Shown: positions 35,781 through 45,469 of the stretch, piece after piece | Numbering within the stretch: the stretch's first letter is position 1 | How the letters are laid out: each line of letters opens with the position of its first letter | Assembly: GCF_042685365.1 (NCBI RefSeq) | Contig: NZ_JBHUMY010000009.1 | Location: 1 to 64,000, forward strand | Length of the DNA stretch: 64,000 nucleotides | From: Paenibacillus_AP thailandensis | Lineage (GTDB): Bacteria; Bacillota; Bacilli; Paenibacillales; Paenibacillaceae | Reading direction: 5' to 3' | Made by a program: the position numbers and the translations under genes | Notes under the pieces: model-generated | Databases searched by the model: none | Told to the model about the DNA's origin: nothing | What the model saw: only the letters and a program-made list of their open reading frames with translations

Positions 35781-38381
35781 TTATTGCCACTGCTCCAGCA
35801 GCAGGCGTGCCATGGAGGACAAGTTTTTGTCCGCTTCCGGCGAGACGGAATCCTTGTCGGAGCGCTTCTCCAGCTGCGTCAGAAACTTCCCGATGAATTC
35901 GGCGGCCTTGTCCGCCGAGCCTTTCCCGATATGATGCCGCGCCTGCTCCAAAGCGTTGTCGAGCTGAGCCGCGACCGGCCCGCTTACGCTGCCGTCAGCC
36001 GTATATGCATCCAGCTTGCTTTGCAGCGCGCCCATGAGGCCCGGCAGCTCGGCCGCCGGAACCGGAACGTTCGCCCAATCCGTATCGGACGCGAAATAAA
36101 AGCTTGTATACGACGGCTGATTATAACCGGTATTTTGACGGGCGACCTCGGCCCGGTATTGCGGATCGTGCATGAGCGTATACAGCTTGCGGTCCGTCAC
36201 TTCGGTGCTCAGGTAAATGCGGATTGCGCTGCTGTCCGCCGTCCGGACGAGCAGTTCCTCCCTCCAGTCGCCGAACACGTCGGCTACGAGCGAAGGATTG
36301 CCCTTCGTATAATTGTTGGTCCGGGTTCCTTCCGCGGTCAGCAGCGTCCCCCTCGTCCAATCCTCGATCGTCGGGGTAACGTCAATGGCGCCGTTCACAA
36401 TCTGAGTCGTCATATCCGCCGCCCATTTAATACTCATATTCGTACCGGGGGCTGTCGTGCCGAGCTTTTCGCCTCCCGCCGTCCATAGGCCGACCGCCCA
36501 TGTTTCGAGGCCGGGCTTCGTAGCGTCGACGTCGCCGATCATGCCGCGTCCCGTGTCTTTGCCGGTATAGCCGCCGTAGATGACTTCGCCGGTTTTCCCG
36601 TCGCGCAGCGAGTAGCCGTACGGCGCATACCGGCCGCCCTCATGCACCATAAAGATTTCGAGTCCCGGACGATTCGGGTCGATGTCCGTCACGTGCAGCG
36701 CGTCGCCGTGCCCGAGCCTTGCCGTTTCGCCCGGCGTCGCGGACTCCGGCGGCATCGTGTCCATCGAGCTGTACAGCAGGCTGCCGTCGTCGTCGATCGT
36801 TGCCGAGCCGTAGACGATTTCCTGCTTGCCGTCGCCGTCGACGTCCGCCGCGCTTAACGAATGCGCGCCTTGCGTCGTCAAGATGCCGAATTCCGGATCG
36901 GTGCCGTTGCGCCCATGCGGGCCGTCGTTGAACGGATTCGTCATCGGCGTCCAGCCGCTGTCGACGTACCAGTTCTCGCGCAGATGCTCTCCGTCCCATG
37001 CATAAGAAACAAGCGTCGAGCGCGTATAGTAACCTCGGGCGAATACGGCGTAAGGCTTGCTGCCATCCAAATAAGCGACACCGGCTAGGAAGCGGTCCAC
37101 CCGGTTGCCCGGCTCGATGCGGGCCATCGCGTAGTCGCCCCACTTGAGGCCGTCGTCCTCGCGGCCCGGCTTGTAACGGATCGTTTCCAGCTCCTGGCCG
37201 GTCGCCCCTTCGAATACCGTCAAATATTCCGGTCCGTCCAATATAAAGCCTTCGAATTCGCGCAGCTTGTTATTGCCGCTCCGGCTTGGCGCATACACGT
37301 CCATAAAGTAGTCCGCCAAGCTTCTCGCGTCCTCCAGCGACAGCGGATATTCGTACTTCGGCTCGATGCCGAAGCATTCCTCCAGCGTTGCCGGCCAGAT
37401 GCCGTCCTTCACTTCCTGGCGGTCATGCCAGCCCATAAACATGTCCACGACATGATCGTAGTAATCCGCGGCGCTTAACCGGTAATCGTCTTCGTTGCTG
37501 TAGCCCGCGGCAATGTCTTCCTTCGGCATCGTAATATAGCTTTCCGATTCGACTTTGCCGTCCATGCCGTACTTCAGCACCTTCGTTCCCGGCGCGGTCT
37601 TGAACATCAGCTCCGCCTTGCCGTCCCCGTCGAAGTCGTACACGAGAAACTGCGTGTAATGCGCGCCGGAGCGTATGTTGACGCCGAGGTCGATCCGGTA
37701 CAGCAGCGTGCCGTCAAACGTGTAGCAATCGATGTAGGTGTTGCCGGTGTATCCTCGTTGCGAGACGTCCTTCGAGTTCGACGGATCCCATTTGACGAAA
37801 AACTCGTACCGCCCGTCGCCGTCTGCGTCGCCCACGCTCATGTCGTTGGCCGAATACGTATACGCTTCGCCTTTCGGCGTGACGCCGTCCGCCGGCTTGT
37901 TCAGCTTCAAATCGTAGTACGCATTCGCCCACGGCTTGACCGAAGCGCTATGGTCCGTCTCCGTTCCGCCCGTCACCGCGGCTACGTAGTAGCTGGAGCT
38001 TGAGAAGCCTTCCTTGTCCAAATAGTTCGTGCTGTCCGTCACGGTTGCGATTTTGGTCCCGTCGCGGTACACGTTAAAGGCCGGACCGGTCAACCCTTGA
38101 CCGGAGCTGCCCGTAACCTCGTGGGACAGCAGCCGCCAGCTGAGAAACACGCCTTGGGACGTTGTCGCGGCGACCAGCCCCCGGTCCAAATATTCGAGCT
38201 GCACGCGCGCTCCGCTCTTTGCCGCTTGCTTGCTCCCCGTTCCGACAGCCGCCGCCTGCCCGCTTTGCTCCGCGCCGGCCGCCGCGGCCCCTGCGGCGCC
38301 TGACAACGTTACCGCGGCCGCCAGCGCTCCCGCCATCATCCTTTTCAAAGCTTTGCCTCCCGGCTTCCCGTTTTTCGTCAT
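35781..38381 (-). CDS. secreted rhamnogalacturonan lyase, PL11
   Basis: An 866-residue enzyme expected to cleave the rhamnose-galacturonate backbone of pectin RG-I by beta-elimination. A signal peptide (about 10-40, ending AGAAAAG) is followed by the family start VQLEYLDRGLVAATTSQGVFLSWRLL. Repeated blade motifs such as DADGDGRYEFFVKWD, DFDGDGKAELMFKT and DVDGDGKQEIVYG give the calcium-binding eight-bladed propeller. The last 85 residues form a helical domain resembling the Firmicutes FIMAH type, perhaps for cell-wall or sugar attachment. Start at 38381 has AAGGAGG in front. It stands alone behind a perfect cre box. B. subtilis relatives are YesW and YesX. Confidence 0.95.
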   Translation of the reverse strand: MTKNGKPGGKALKRMMAGALAAAVTLSGAAGAAAAGAEQSGQAAAVGTGSKQAAKSGARVQLEYLDRGLVAATTSQGVFLSWRLLSHEVTGSSGQGLTGPAFNVYRDGTKIATVTDSTNYLDKEGFSSSSYYVAAVTGGTETDHSASVKPWANAYYDLKLNKPADGVTPKGEAYTYSANDMSVGDADGDGRYEFFVKWDPSNSKDVSQRGYTGNTYIDCYTFDGTLLYRIDLGVNIRSGAHYTQFLVYDFDGDGKAELMFKTAPGTKVLKYGMDGKVESESYITMPKEDIAAGYSNEDDYRLSAADYYDHVVDMFMGWHDRQEVKDGIWPATLEECFGIEPKYEYPLSLEDARSLADYFMDVYAPSRSGNNKLREFEGFILDGPEYLTVFEGATGQELETIRYKPGREDDGLKWGDYAMARIEPGNRVDRFLAGVAYLDGSKPYAVFARGYYTRSTLVSYAWDGEHLRENWYVDSGWTPMTNPFNDGPHGRNGTDPEFGILTTQGAHSLSAADVDGDGKQEIVYGSATIDDDGSLLYSSMDTMPPESATPGETARLGHGDALHVTDIDPNRPGLEIFMVHEGGRYAPYGYSLRDGKTGEVIYGGYTGKDTGRGMIGDVDATKPGLETWAVGLWTAGGEKLGTTAPGTNMSIKWAADMTTQIVNGAIDVTPTIEDWTRGTLLTAEGTRTNNYTKGNPSLVADVFGDWREELLVRTADSSAIRIYLSTEVTDRKLYTLMHDPQYRAEVARQNTGYNQPSYTSFYFASDTDWANVPVPAAELPGLMGALQSKLDAYTADGSVSGPVAAQLDNALEQARHHIGKGSADKAAEFIGKFLTQLEKRSDKDSVSPEADKNLSSMARLLLEQWQ

Positions 38382-38444
38382 GTTATCGATTCCTCCTTGT
38401 GCGAATGAAATCCGATGCTGCTGCGATTGTTGCATGCCGTCCTT

Positions 38445-38459
38445 TGAATACGCTTACAA
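38445..38459 (-). promoter_or_regulatory. cre box ahead of the PL11 lyase
   Basis: TTGTAAGCGTATTCA matches WTGNAANCGNWNNCW at all defined positions. It lies 64 bases ahead of the start and downstream of a possible -10, a position suited to CcpA road-block repression. Confidence 0.75.
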
Positions 38460-38529
38460 AAAAGCGTAAAAAACTTCTGCCGCCCCTCCCTTCGCCCCTT
38501 TTCGGAGCCAACTGGAATTTCACCCTTCT

Positions 38530-38535
38530 ATTATA
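38530..38535 (-). promoter_or_regulatory. -10 element ahead of the PL11 lyase
   Basis: TATAAT on the minus strand about 150 bases upstream of the start, with only a weak ATAGCA at the -35 position. An activator may be needed. Confidence 0.4.
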
Positions 38536-38714
38536 GAAAAGATCGTTACATTTGCTATTTGAAAATCAGTGGATTTTATTCAAAAAACCGACAATTTCCA
38601 GGCTGATCCCGACATCAAGACGCTTTAATAAAATGAAAAAATCATACGCTTCCCCCCTTTGCATCCAACGTCCGGGCCATGCCGGATACATGCCGCTTGC
38701 GCACCCCCGCCAGC

Positions 38715-39066
38715 TTAGTAAACCCCGCAAGGGAGCGGCGGCGCCAAGCGGAATGCCTGCCAGGCGGACCACAGAAAGGACGTGGAATTGATGAGGAAGC
38801 ACAGAACAGGACTGATCAAGGCCGAGACCACGCCGCCTGCAATCGTGCTCAGCACGCTGACGAATCCGGACGTCGTCGAGCTGATGGCATTGGCATCCGC
38901 CAACTCCCCCTGCTTGACGATCAGCGGCAGGTAGGGCTGAGAGGTCTTTGCCAAGCAGCTCGACCGCGGACGACGAATTGCCGTCCTTGAGCAAAACTAA
39001 AACGGCCTCGGTCCGAAGGAAATTCAGGACCAAGGCCGCAGCCATGAAGGCGAAGACAGCCGGCAT
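38715..39066 (-). pseudogene. MFS (DHA3-type) transporter remnant with frameshift
   Basis: Two overlapping minus-strand frames together read as the middle of an MFS exporter. The first (39066 down to about 38950) gives a membrane segment and NFLRTEAVLVLLKDG. The second (about 38954-38715) gives LPLIVKQGELADANAISSTT followed by GFVSVLSTIAGGVVSALI and FLINSTSFLWSAWQAFRL, which is typical of DHA3 transporters. A frameshift lies near 38945-38955, and both the N-terminal segments and the C-terminal half are missing. It is a degraded copy, related in type but not obviously derived from the intact MFS gene at 26565-27785. Confidence 0.8.
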
Positions 39067-39392
39067 GTTACATCAAGTCTGTTCCGGTTGCGCTCCCTGT
39101 AAAAGTGCAGTTAAAAAATGCCGCTGAACCGTCCTGTCGATGGTTACATGCAAAAATACAGCTAAAACGGTTGCCTGACGCGATTTAGAACGGATCGGGA
39201 ACGTTTTAACCGCATATTCGCAGTTAGCGGTTCTTTTCCGGCTTAAACCGGCCAATTTTAATGTAAAATTGCCGTTAGCGCGACGAACATCGCGATTGCT
39301 GTCTCAATAGAACGCGGCATCTAGCTACTTCCGCCGCAGCTGCAACAGAGAGCTAGGATCGCTCTGCCCCGGCCGAAGCGGCGTCGCAACCG
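39067..39392. repeat. gene-free stretch with degenerate GTTA/GCGG repeats
   Basis: Loose copies of an AGTTA-N-GCGG-like unit occur at about 39110 (GCAGTTAAAAAATGCCGC), 39160 (CAGCTAAAACGG), 39222 (GCAGTTAGCGGTT) and 39270 (GCCGTTAGCGCG). AACCGC/GCGGTT and CCGG/CCGG can form hairpins. No ORF is convincing. Confidence 0.4.
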
Positions 39393-41765
39393 CTATAACG
39401 TGACGATGTAACGCTCGCCCGCCGACGCGGCGAAACGATACAAGCCGTCCGCCGTAGTGTCCACGGCGACCGGCTGGCCCTCGCTGTCGGTAATGCGGGG
39501 CTTGCTCGCGATGCGGAGTACGCAAGGGCCGTCCAGCGAAGCGGCAATCTCCGCTTTCGACAAAGCGCCCTCCTGCCAGAAGAGGCTGACCTCGAAGCCG
39601 CCCCGCGCCCGAAGGCCGGTAATATGGCCGTCACGCCAAACGTCCGGCAGCGCCGGCAGCAGCTCCATGCAGCCTTGGTGCGACTGAAGCAGCGCTTCGT
39701 TAATGCCGGCCGTCGCCGCGAAATTGCCGTCGATCTGGAACGGCGGATGCGCGTCGAGCAAGTTCGCGTAAACGCCGCCGCCTTCTCCCCTCGCATCTTC
39801 CTTGACCAGGCGAAGCAGGTTGGAGAGCAGCCCGAAAACGCGATTGCCGTCCCGGAATCTGGCCCACAGCCCGACCTTCCAGCCGAGGCTCCAGCCCGTG
39901 CCCTCGTCGCCGCGCCGCTCAAGCGACCGCCGGGCCGCCGCGAACAGCTCCGGCGTCGTCTCCGCGGTCAGCTGCCTGCCCGGATAAACGCCGAACAAGT
40001 GCGAGACATGACGGTGGTGGACATCCTCGTCCTCGTAATCCTTCGCCCATTCCTGCAGCTGGCCGTATTTCCCGATTTGCGGCGGCAGCAGCCGCTCGAG
40101 CGCCGCCTGCAGCTCGGTCCGCAGATCCTCGTCAAGCTGCAGCGCCGAAGCCGCTTCGATGCAGTTCGTAAACAGCTCCCAGATCAGCGACAAATCCATC
40201 GTCGCCGCTTCCGTAACCGCCGCGAGACCGCCGTCCTCCGTCCGGAAGCGGTGCTCCGGCGAAGTGGAAGGCGACGTTATGAGCCGTCCGTCTTCGTTCT
40301 CCACAAGCCAGTCCAGGCAGAACAATGCCGCTTCCCGCATGATCGGATAGGCCCGCTCGCGCAAATACCGCTCGTCGCGCCCGAACGCGTAATGCTCCCA
40401 TAGATGCTGGGACAGCCATACGCCGCCCATCGGCCAGAAGGCCCACGAGGCGTCGCCGTGGCCGAAGTCCCCGACCGGCGAGGACAATGCCCAAATGTCC
40501 GAGTTATGATGGGCCGTCCAGCCGCGCGTGCCGTAGTTGATTTCGGCCGTTGCCCGTCCCGTTATGGAAATATTCCCGATAAAATCGAGCAGCGGCTCGT
40601 GGCATTCGGCCAAATTCGCGGTTTCCGCCGGCCAATAGTTCATTTCCGCGTTAATGTTCAGCGTCCAGTTGCTGCTCCAGGGCGGTCTCGTTTCTTGATT
40701 CCATATGCCTTGCAGGTTGGCCGGCTGCGTCCCCGGCCGCGAGCTCGAGATGAGCAAATATCGGCCGTATTGGTACAGCAGCTCAACCAATCCAGGGTCG
40801 GACGCGCCATATTCGGATATCCGGGCGTCGGTGTCCATGTCCGCAGGGGCAGCCGATTCGCCAAGCCGGATGTTCACGCGGCCGTAAAGCGACCGGTAAT
40901 CGGCGGCATGGGCTTCGCGCAGCTTGGCGTAACCGGCCGAGAGCGCCCCCGCTATGTATCCCGCAACTATTGGGCCGGGATCCTTCCCGTCGCGCCCCGG
41001 CACGCGGTCGAAGCCGTTGAAGCTGGTCGCCGCGCTGAAATAAAGGAACGCCTCCGTCGCGCCGACGACGCGGATGCCGTTATCGGTTAGGGTGATGCGT
41101 CCTCCTTCGGCGGTTACAGCGAGCCGACCTTCGAAGGACATCGCATCGGTATTGCCGAACTCGCCGTAAACGATCGGATTATCGGCTCCGTAATAGCTCG
41201 GGCGGACTTGCTCCGGCGCGATGCCCCGCATTACGAGCTGGCCGTCCTCGGCTGACGTTTCATACCGGAGCGGGCTGCTCAGCCTTGAATGAAAGCTTAG
41301 CGCCCCGGGCTTGCCCGCTTCTAGCCGCATAGCAATCACTTGATCCGGAAACGAAACGAACGTTTCCCGCGTATAAACCGTTTCCCCGACCGTATAGGTG
41401 ACGGTCGAAACGGCTTCGTCCAGATGAAGCTCCCGGCGGTAATTCCAAGCCAAATCGCCGTGCTCGAAGTTTATTTCGAGATCGCCGAGCGGCATGTAGG
41501 ATTGGGTGTACAATCCCATCATCTTTTTGGCCAGCAGGTCGGCTTCCTTGTTCCGGCCTTCCGCGACCAGCCGGCGTATCTCCGGAAGGTGCTTTTTCGC
41601 TTCGGGATTGTTCCAGTCTCTTGGGAAACCGGACCACAACGTATCCTCGTTCAGCTGTAAGCGCTCGCGCTCTACGCCGCCGAAAACCATCGCCCCAAGG
41701 CGCCCGTTGCCGACCGGAAGCGCTTCCGTCCAAACCTTTGCAGGCTTCGAATACTGCAGCTTCAT
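39393..41765 (-). CDS. GH95 glycoside hydrolase (alpha-L-fucosidase/galactosidase)
   Basis: A 790-residue GH95 enzyme. The N-terminal beta domain begins LQYSKPAKVWTEALPVGNGRLGAMVFGG and LNEDTLWSG, and the catalytic (alpha/alpha)6 barrel contains LNINAEMNYWPAE, the family signature with the general acid Glu, and further on NFAATAGINEALLQS. It should remove terminal alpha-1,2-fucosyl or alpha-L-galactosyl residues, as found on xyloglucan and RG side chains. No signal peptide, so it acts on imported fragments. ATG at 41765 is taken as start, with GGGAGG 12 bases ahead; the longer frame to 41852 is less likely. It is a single-gene unit downstream of the dipeptidase. Confidence 0.94.
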   Translation of the reverse strand: MKLQYSKPAKVWTEALPVGNGRLGAMVFGGVERERLQLNEDTLWSGFPRDWNNPEAKKHLPEIRRLVAEGRNKEADLLAKKMMGLYTQSYMPLGDLEINFEHGDLAWNYRRELHLDEAVSTVTYTVGETVYTRETFVSFPDQVIAMRLEAGKPGALSFHSRLSSPLRYETSAEDGQLVMRGIAPEQVRPSYYGADNPIVYGEFGNTDAMSFEGRLAVTAEGGRITLTDNGIRVVGATEAFLYFSAATSFNGFDRVPGRDGKDPGPIVAGYIAGALSAGYAKLREAHAADYRSLYGRVNIRLGESAAPADMDTDARISEYGASDPGLVELLYQYGRYLLISSSRPGTQPANLQGIWNQETRPPWSSNWTLNINAEMNYWPAETANLAECHEPLLDFIGNISITGRATAEINYGTRGWTAHHNSDIWALSSPVGDFGHGDASWAFWPMGGVWLSQHLWEHYAFGRDERYLRERAYPIMREAALFCLDWLVENEDGRLITSPSTSPEHRFRTEDGGLAAVTEAATMDLSLIWELFTNCIEAASALQLDEDLRTELQAALERLLPPQIGKYGQLQEWAKDYEDEDVHHRHVSHLFGVYPGRQLTAETTPELFAAARRSLERRGDEGTGWSLGWKVGLWARFRDGNRVFGLLSNLLRLVKEDARGEGGGVYANLLDAHPPFQIDGNFAATAGINEALLQSHQGCMELLPALPDVWRDGHITGLRARGGFEVSLFWQEGALSKAEIAASLDGPCVLRIASKPRITDSEGQPVAVDTTADGLYRFAASAGERYIVTL

Positions 41766-41861
41766 CTTTATGAATAACCTCCCATGCGCTATTAAAATCG
41801 ATAAGCGATTAACGTATGCGTCTATCGTACGACAGAGCGAAGCATACGGCAAGACAAAGAT

Positions 41862-41984
41862 TTACCGGTAACTCTTAAGCATGGCTTTTGCCCCGTACAG
41901 GTAATCCGAGGCGTTATCCATCCCGCCGTATGACGGAATCCACCGGCCGCCTAGACAGCTAGCCGAATCGTTGATCTTCGCAGC
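41862..41984 (-). pseudogene. C-terminal gene remnant, unidentified
   Basis: A minus-strand frame between stops reads well as protein for its last 33 residues, including LGGRWIPSYGGMDNASDYL and a helical YGAKAMLKSYR end. There is no start codon or ribosome site, and an upstream adjacent frame contains SLNEL before a stop, suggesting a frameshift. It looks like the tail of a lost gene; I do not recognise the family. Confidence 0.35.
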
Positions 41985-42025
41985 TCATTCAGGGATCTTT
42001 CGTCCCGTACTTGGGCGTTGAACTC

Positions 42026-42069
42026 AAAAAAAGCCTCCGAAACTACCCTTAAGGTGAATTTCGGAGACT
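42026..42069 (-). terminator. terminator of the dipeptidase gene
   Basis: GTCTCCGAAATTCACC-ttaa-GGGTAGTTTCGGAGGC is followed on the minus strand by TTTTTTT, 40 bases past the stop. Confidence 0.92.
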
Positions 42070-42108
42070 CCCTTCCGCTCGGTCAGCCACAAAATCAGCC
42101 CGACCCGG

Positions 42109-43464
42109 TTACAGCTTTTTCAAATAAGATACGATGGTCAGCAGACCTTTGTCGAAGTTTTCGAGATTGAAATGCTCGTTCGGCGCATGCAAATTTTCGT
42201 CCGGCAGGCCAAAGCCCATCATGACCGCAGGCGCCTGCAGCACGCGGGAGAACGTCTCGACGATCGGAATCGAGCCGCCGTCCTTCGTAAACAAAGCGCG
42301 CGTGCCGTACACCTCTTCGTAGGCGTCGGCCGCCAGCTGCAGCATCCGGTCCGAAGGGTCGATATTGAAGGCGCGGGCTTTCTCCCCGTCCTTAAGCGTA
42401 AGCTTCGCTCCCGGCTGAATATGCTTATGCAGATGGGCTTTTATTTTTTCGAGCACATCGGCCGGATCCTGGTCGCCGACGAGACGGCATGTAATTTTGG
42501 CATGCGCCTCCTTCGGAATGACCGTCTTTGTGCCTTCGCCCTGAAAACCGCCCCACACGCCGTTCAGCTCCAGCGTCGGACGCGCGCCCGTACGCTCGAC
42601 GAACGAGAACCCTTCCTCGCCGTACAACGTCTCGAGACCCAAGCTGTTGCGCAGCTGCTCCTCGTTGAAGTTCAGCTTCGCGAACTCCTCCTTCATCAGC
42701 GGGGAAATGTCCGGAACGCCGTCGTAGAACCCTTCCACCGTCACGCGTCCCTGCTCGTCATGGAGCGAGGCAAGCAGCGAAACGATCGCGTGCAGCGCGT
42801 TCGGCACGCCGCCGCCGTAAGTGCCCGAATGAAGGTCCGTGTTAGCGGTAAATACCGAAACCTCAAGCGAGCAAAGCCCCCGCAGCCCCGTGCTGATGGC
42901 CGGCTTGCCCGGTTCCAGCAGCGAAGTATCCGATATAAGGACGGCGTCCGTCGCAAGCTTATCCTTGTTCGCCTCGAGGAAAGACGGCAGGCTAGGGCTC
43001 GAAATCTCCTCTTCCCCTTCGATGCACAGCTTGATGTTCACCGGCAGGCTGCCTTCCTGCTTTATAATCGCTTCAATCGCTTTAATATGTAGGAACAGCT
43101 GGCCTTTGTCGTCCGTCGCCCCCCGCGCGTAAAGCTTGCCGTCGCGGATGTCCGGCTCGAACGGCGGCGTCGTCCACAGGTTGAGCGGATCGACCGGCTG
43201 GACGTCGTAATGGCCGTACACCAGCACGGTCGGCTTGCCCGGCGCATGCAAGTAATCCGCCGTTACGATCGGATGCCCTTCCGTTTCGTGCAGCTCGACA
43301 TGCTCGAGGCCGGCCGCTTTCAGCTTTTCGGCCAGCCACTCGGCGGCGCGGATCATATCGGGCTTATGCTCGGATAAAGCGGAAATGCTCGGAATGGCCA
43401 GCCATTCCTTCAATTCGGCGAGATGCCGCTCCCGGTTATTTTGAAAATACGTTTCGTAGTTCAT
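42109..43464 (-). CDS. M20-family dipeptidase
   Basis: A 451-residue zinc metallopeptidase of the M20/CNDP-like type. Metal ligands are visible: His in VYGHYDVQP, bridging Asp in ATDDKGQ, catalytic Glu pair in IEGEEEISS, and the later Asp in ISDTS. A lid/dimerisation domain lies in the middle (about 190-340). Length fits the dipeptidase group. ATG at 43464 follows GGGAGGATTCGCGA; the longer frame to 43569 is rejected. It hydrolyses dipeptides in the cytoplasm and has no visible link to the sugar genes around it. Confidence 0.92.
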   Translation of the reverse strand: MNYETYFQNNRERHLAELKEWLAIPSISALSEHKPDMIRAAEWLAEKLKAAGLEHVELHETEGHPIVTADYLHAPGKPTVLVYGHYDVQPVDPLNLWTTPPFEPDIRDGKLYARGATDDKGQLFLHIKAIEAIIKQEGSLPVNIKLCIEGEEEISSPSLPSFLEANKDKLATDAVLISDTSLLEPGKPAISTGLRGLCSLEVSVFTANTDLHSGTYGGGVPNALHAIVSLLASLHDEQGRVTVEGFYDGVPDISPLMKEEFAKLNFNEEQLRNSLGLETLYGEEGFSFVERTGARPTLELNGVWGGFQGEGTKTVIPKEAHAKITCRLVGDQDPADVLEKIKAHLHKHIQPGAKLTLKDGEKARAFNIDPSDRMLQLAADAYEEVYGTRALFTKDGGSIPIVETFSRVLQAPAVMMGFGLPDENLHAPNEHFNLENFDKGLLTIVSYLKKL

Positions 43465-43593
43465 GGATTCGCGAATCCTCCCTTGCTTTGGTATAGATAT
43501 TGTACACCTTTTGCCGCGTTTGCGAAAATACGGCTCGCGATATGCGGCGCTGACGGCAAGCGTAAACACCCTTGCAATACGGCTCCGCCGTCT

Positions 43594-45456
43594 TTAACTG
43601 GAGGAGATTCCGTTTCGCGGAAGCTCGATCGCTTCTCCTTCTACCGTGATGATGCGGATCGCGTCCGGTCCTATGGACGTTCTCAGCTCGCCGAGCGGGG
43701 GTTCGCCCGCAGGCATGCGGCCTTCGGGGTCCCCGTAAACGGCCGATACCAGCCAATGAACTCCCGGCTCAAGCGATGCTCTCAGCGTCGGGATAACGGT
43801 GCGGGGATGGAGCAAATTCGTATTGGCGTTCGGATAAACGAGCTCGGCTCTCGCGTAGCCGAGCAGACCGACAATCGCCGACGTGCCGTTTGCGCCGCCC
43901 GACGCGGCCGCGCGCCGCTCTTCCGCTTCGGCGTTTGTCCCCGGCGCGAGCCCCAGCGCGAAGCCGCCTTCCGCGGCGTCCAGCGAACGGGCGGAAGCGA
44001 CGCGGTGAATGCGGAGATGCCAAGGCAATCCGGCGACGAGCCACGTTTGCACTTCGACGTTCGGCCACGGCTTCCATATGGCGTACAGCACGTTGCCGCG
44101 AATCGCCGTTTCTTCGTTTTTCCTTCTGACGCGGAACAGGTTATCCCCTTCGCTGAGCGCCAGCATCGAATCGAACGCGCCTTGGGACAAGCCCCATTCG
44201 GCTCTCGACACGCTGAAGGCGAACGCGGTGGAATACACGAACTTCTCGTATTTGGCCGACGTATGCGTATGCTCGTTGGTGCTTCGGTGCCCGCTGTTAA
44301 AAGCCGCAGCATGCCCCGCTTGGTCCCGGCACAATACGAGATGGGCCGGACGCTGAACGGACAGCTCCGCAAGCTTCGGCATCGGCAGCTCCTCCGCCGT
44401 CCAGAACGGATGGTCGTCCGGCAGCGCCAGCGGCAGAAAAGCCTTGAACGCCCAATACGGCGAGCCGGGCGAGTTATAGTTTTCGGCCATGACCAGATTC
44501 GGATAAGCATATCCGATCGTCAACAGGCCGTTCGAATCCAGAATCGGCTGCTTCATCCACCAGCGCAAGTTGCGAAGGACGATTCCTTTGGCGACGCCCG
44601 GCGGGAACGGGTCGGCGCCGGCGTAGGAAAGCGCGCTCCAGAACGCCGACTGCGAGAACCGATAGGCGAGACTTCTGCCGTAAGGGAGGGCCGAGCCGTC
44701 GTCAGCGAACCAATGGATGAACCGCTTGGCGAACTCGGCCGCCCGCTCCTTATAGGTCGCGGCCCTTGCCGGGTCCTCCCGCTCCATCAGCTTGGCGTAG
44801 AGCAAGCCGTAATAATGCAGCGCAAACGGCACGTAATAGTCGCTGTGCCCGCCGACGCCGTCGGCATACCAGCCTTCCTCCAAATAATAATCGCCGATCC
44901 GCCTGAGGCTCGCCTCCGTCTGCTCCTCATCGTACGGCAGCCCGGCCTTTCGGAACCCTACGTTGACCAGCACGCGGAAAAAAAGCCAATTGCAGTCGTA
45001 AACCGGATGACGGTTGATCTGATCCAGCCAATCGAACAACCGGCGGCGTTCCTCTGCCGTGAGCGGCTCCCAGAGCCGTTCCGGCGCGGCCGCGAGCGCA
45101 AAGCCGATCGCCGCCATTTCCACCAGCCGCTGGTCGTAATCGCGGACCTCTCCCCAATACTCCTTATGCGCCGGATTCGTGCCGTTCGCTAGCCCTTTCG
45201 GATACAGAGCGGCCAGCTCCGAATCGCCGCCGCCGGCAAGCAGCGGCACAAGTCCCCACAACACGCGCGAGAACCCTTCCATCTCGGCTACGGAAGCTTC
45301 GTAGCTCGCTCCGGTCTCGCCAAGCCGAAGCCTCGCCCCGCCTTCGCTGTAGAACGGCTTTAAAGGCGCCGCGAGCCGCTCGAACAAAAGCCGCATATCC
45401 CGCTTGGTCGCAAGCGGATTGTCCGCAATCCCTTCGATCCCGATCATCTTCGCCAT
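43594..45456 (-). CDS. DUF2264 protein
   Basis: A 620-residue soluble protein of the DUF2264 family, predicted to be an (alpha/alpha)-barrel sugar-degrading enzyme or carbohydrate-binding protein. Family features include NPLATKRDMRLLFERLAAPL at the N-terminus and the CNWLFFRVLVN and GWYADGVGGHSDYYVPFALHYYG segments. No catalytic mechanism is established for the family. ATG at 45456 has AGGAGGAGAGG in front, which overlaps the end of the GH88 gene. As last gene after a heparinase-like protein and GH88 it probably takes part in the same uronic-acid polysaccharide breakdown. No signal peptide. Confidence 0.88.
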   Translation of the reverse strand: MAKMIGIEGIADNPLATKRDMRLLFERLAAPLKPFYSEGGARLRLGETGASYEASVAEMEGFSRVLWGLVPLLAGGGDSELAALYPKGLANGTNPAHKEYWGEVRDYDQRLVEMAAIGFALAAAPERLWEPLTAEERRRLFDWLDQINRHPVYDCNWLFFRVLVNVGFRKAGLPYDEEQTEASLRRIGDYYLEEGWYADGVGGHSDYYVPFALHYYGLLYAKLMEREDPARAATYKERAAEFAKRFIHWFADDGSALPYGRSLAYRFSQSAFWSALSYAGADPFPPGVAKGIVLRNLRWWMKQPILDSNGLLTIGYAYPNLVMAENYNSPGSPYWAFKAFLPLALPDDHPFWTAEELPMPKLAELSVQRPAHLVLCRDQAGHAAAFNSGHRSTNEHTHTSAKYEKFVYSTAFAFSVSRAEWGLSQGAFDSMLALSEGDNLFRVRRKNEETAIRGNVLYAIWKPWPNVEVQTWLVAGLPWHLRIHRVASARSLDAAEGGFALGLAPGTNAEAEERRAAASGGANGTSAIVGLLGYARAELVYPNANTNLLHPRTVIPTLRASLEPGVHWLVSAVYGDPEGRMPAGEPPLGELRTSIGPDAIRIITVEGEAIELPRNGISSS

Positions 45457-45469
45457 TTCGCCTCTCCTC

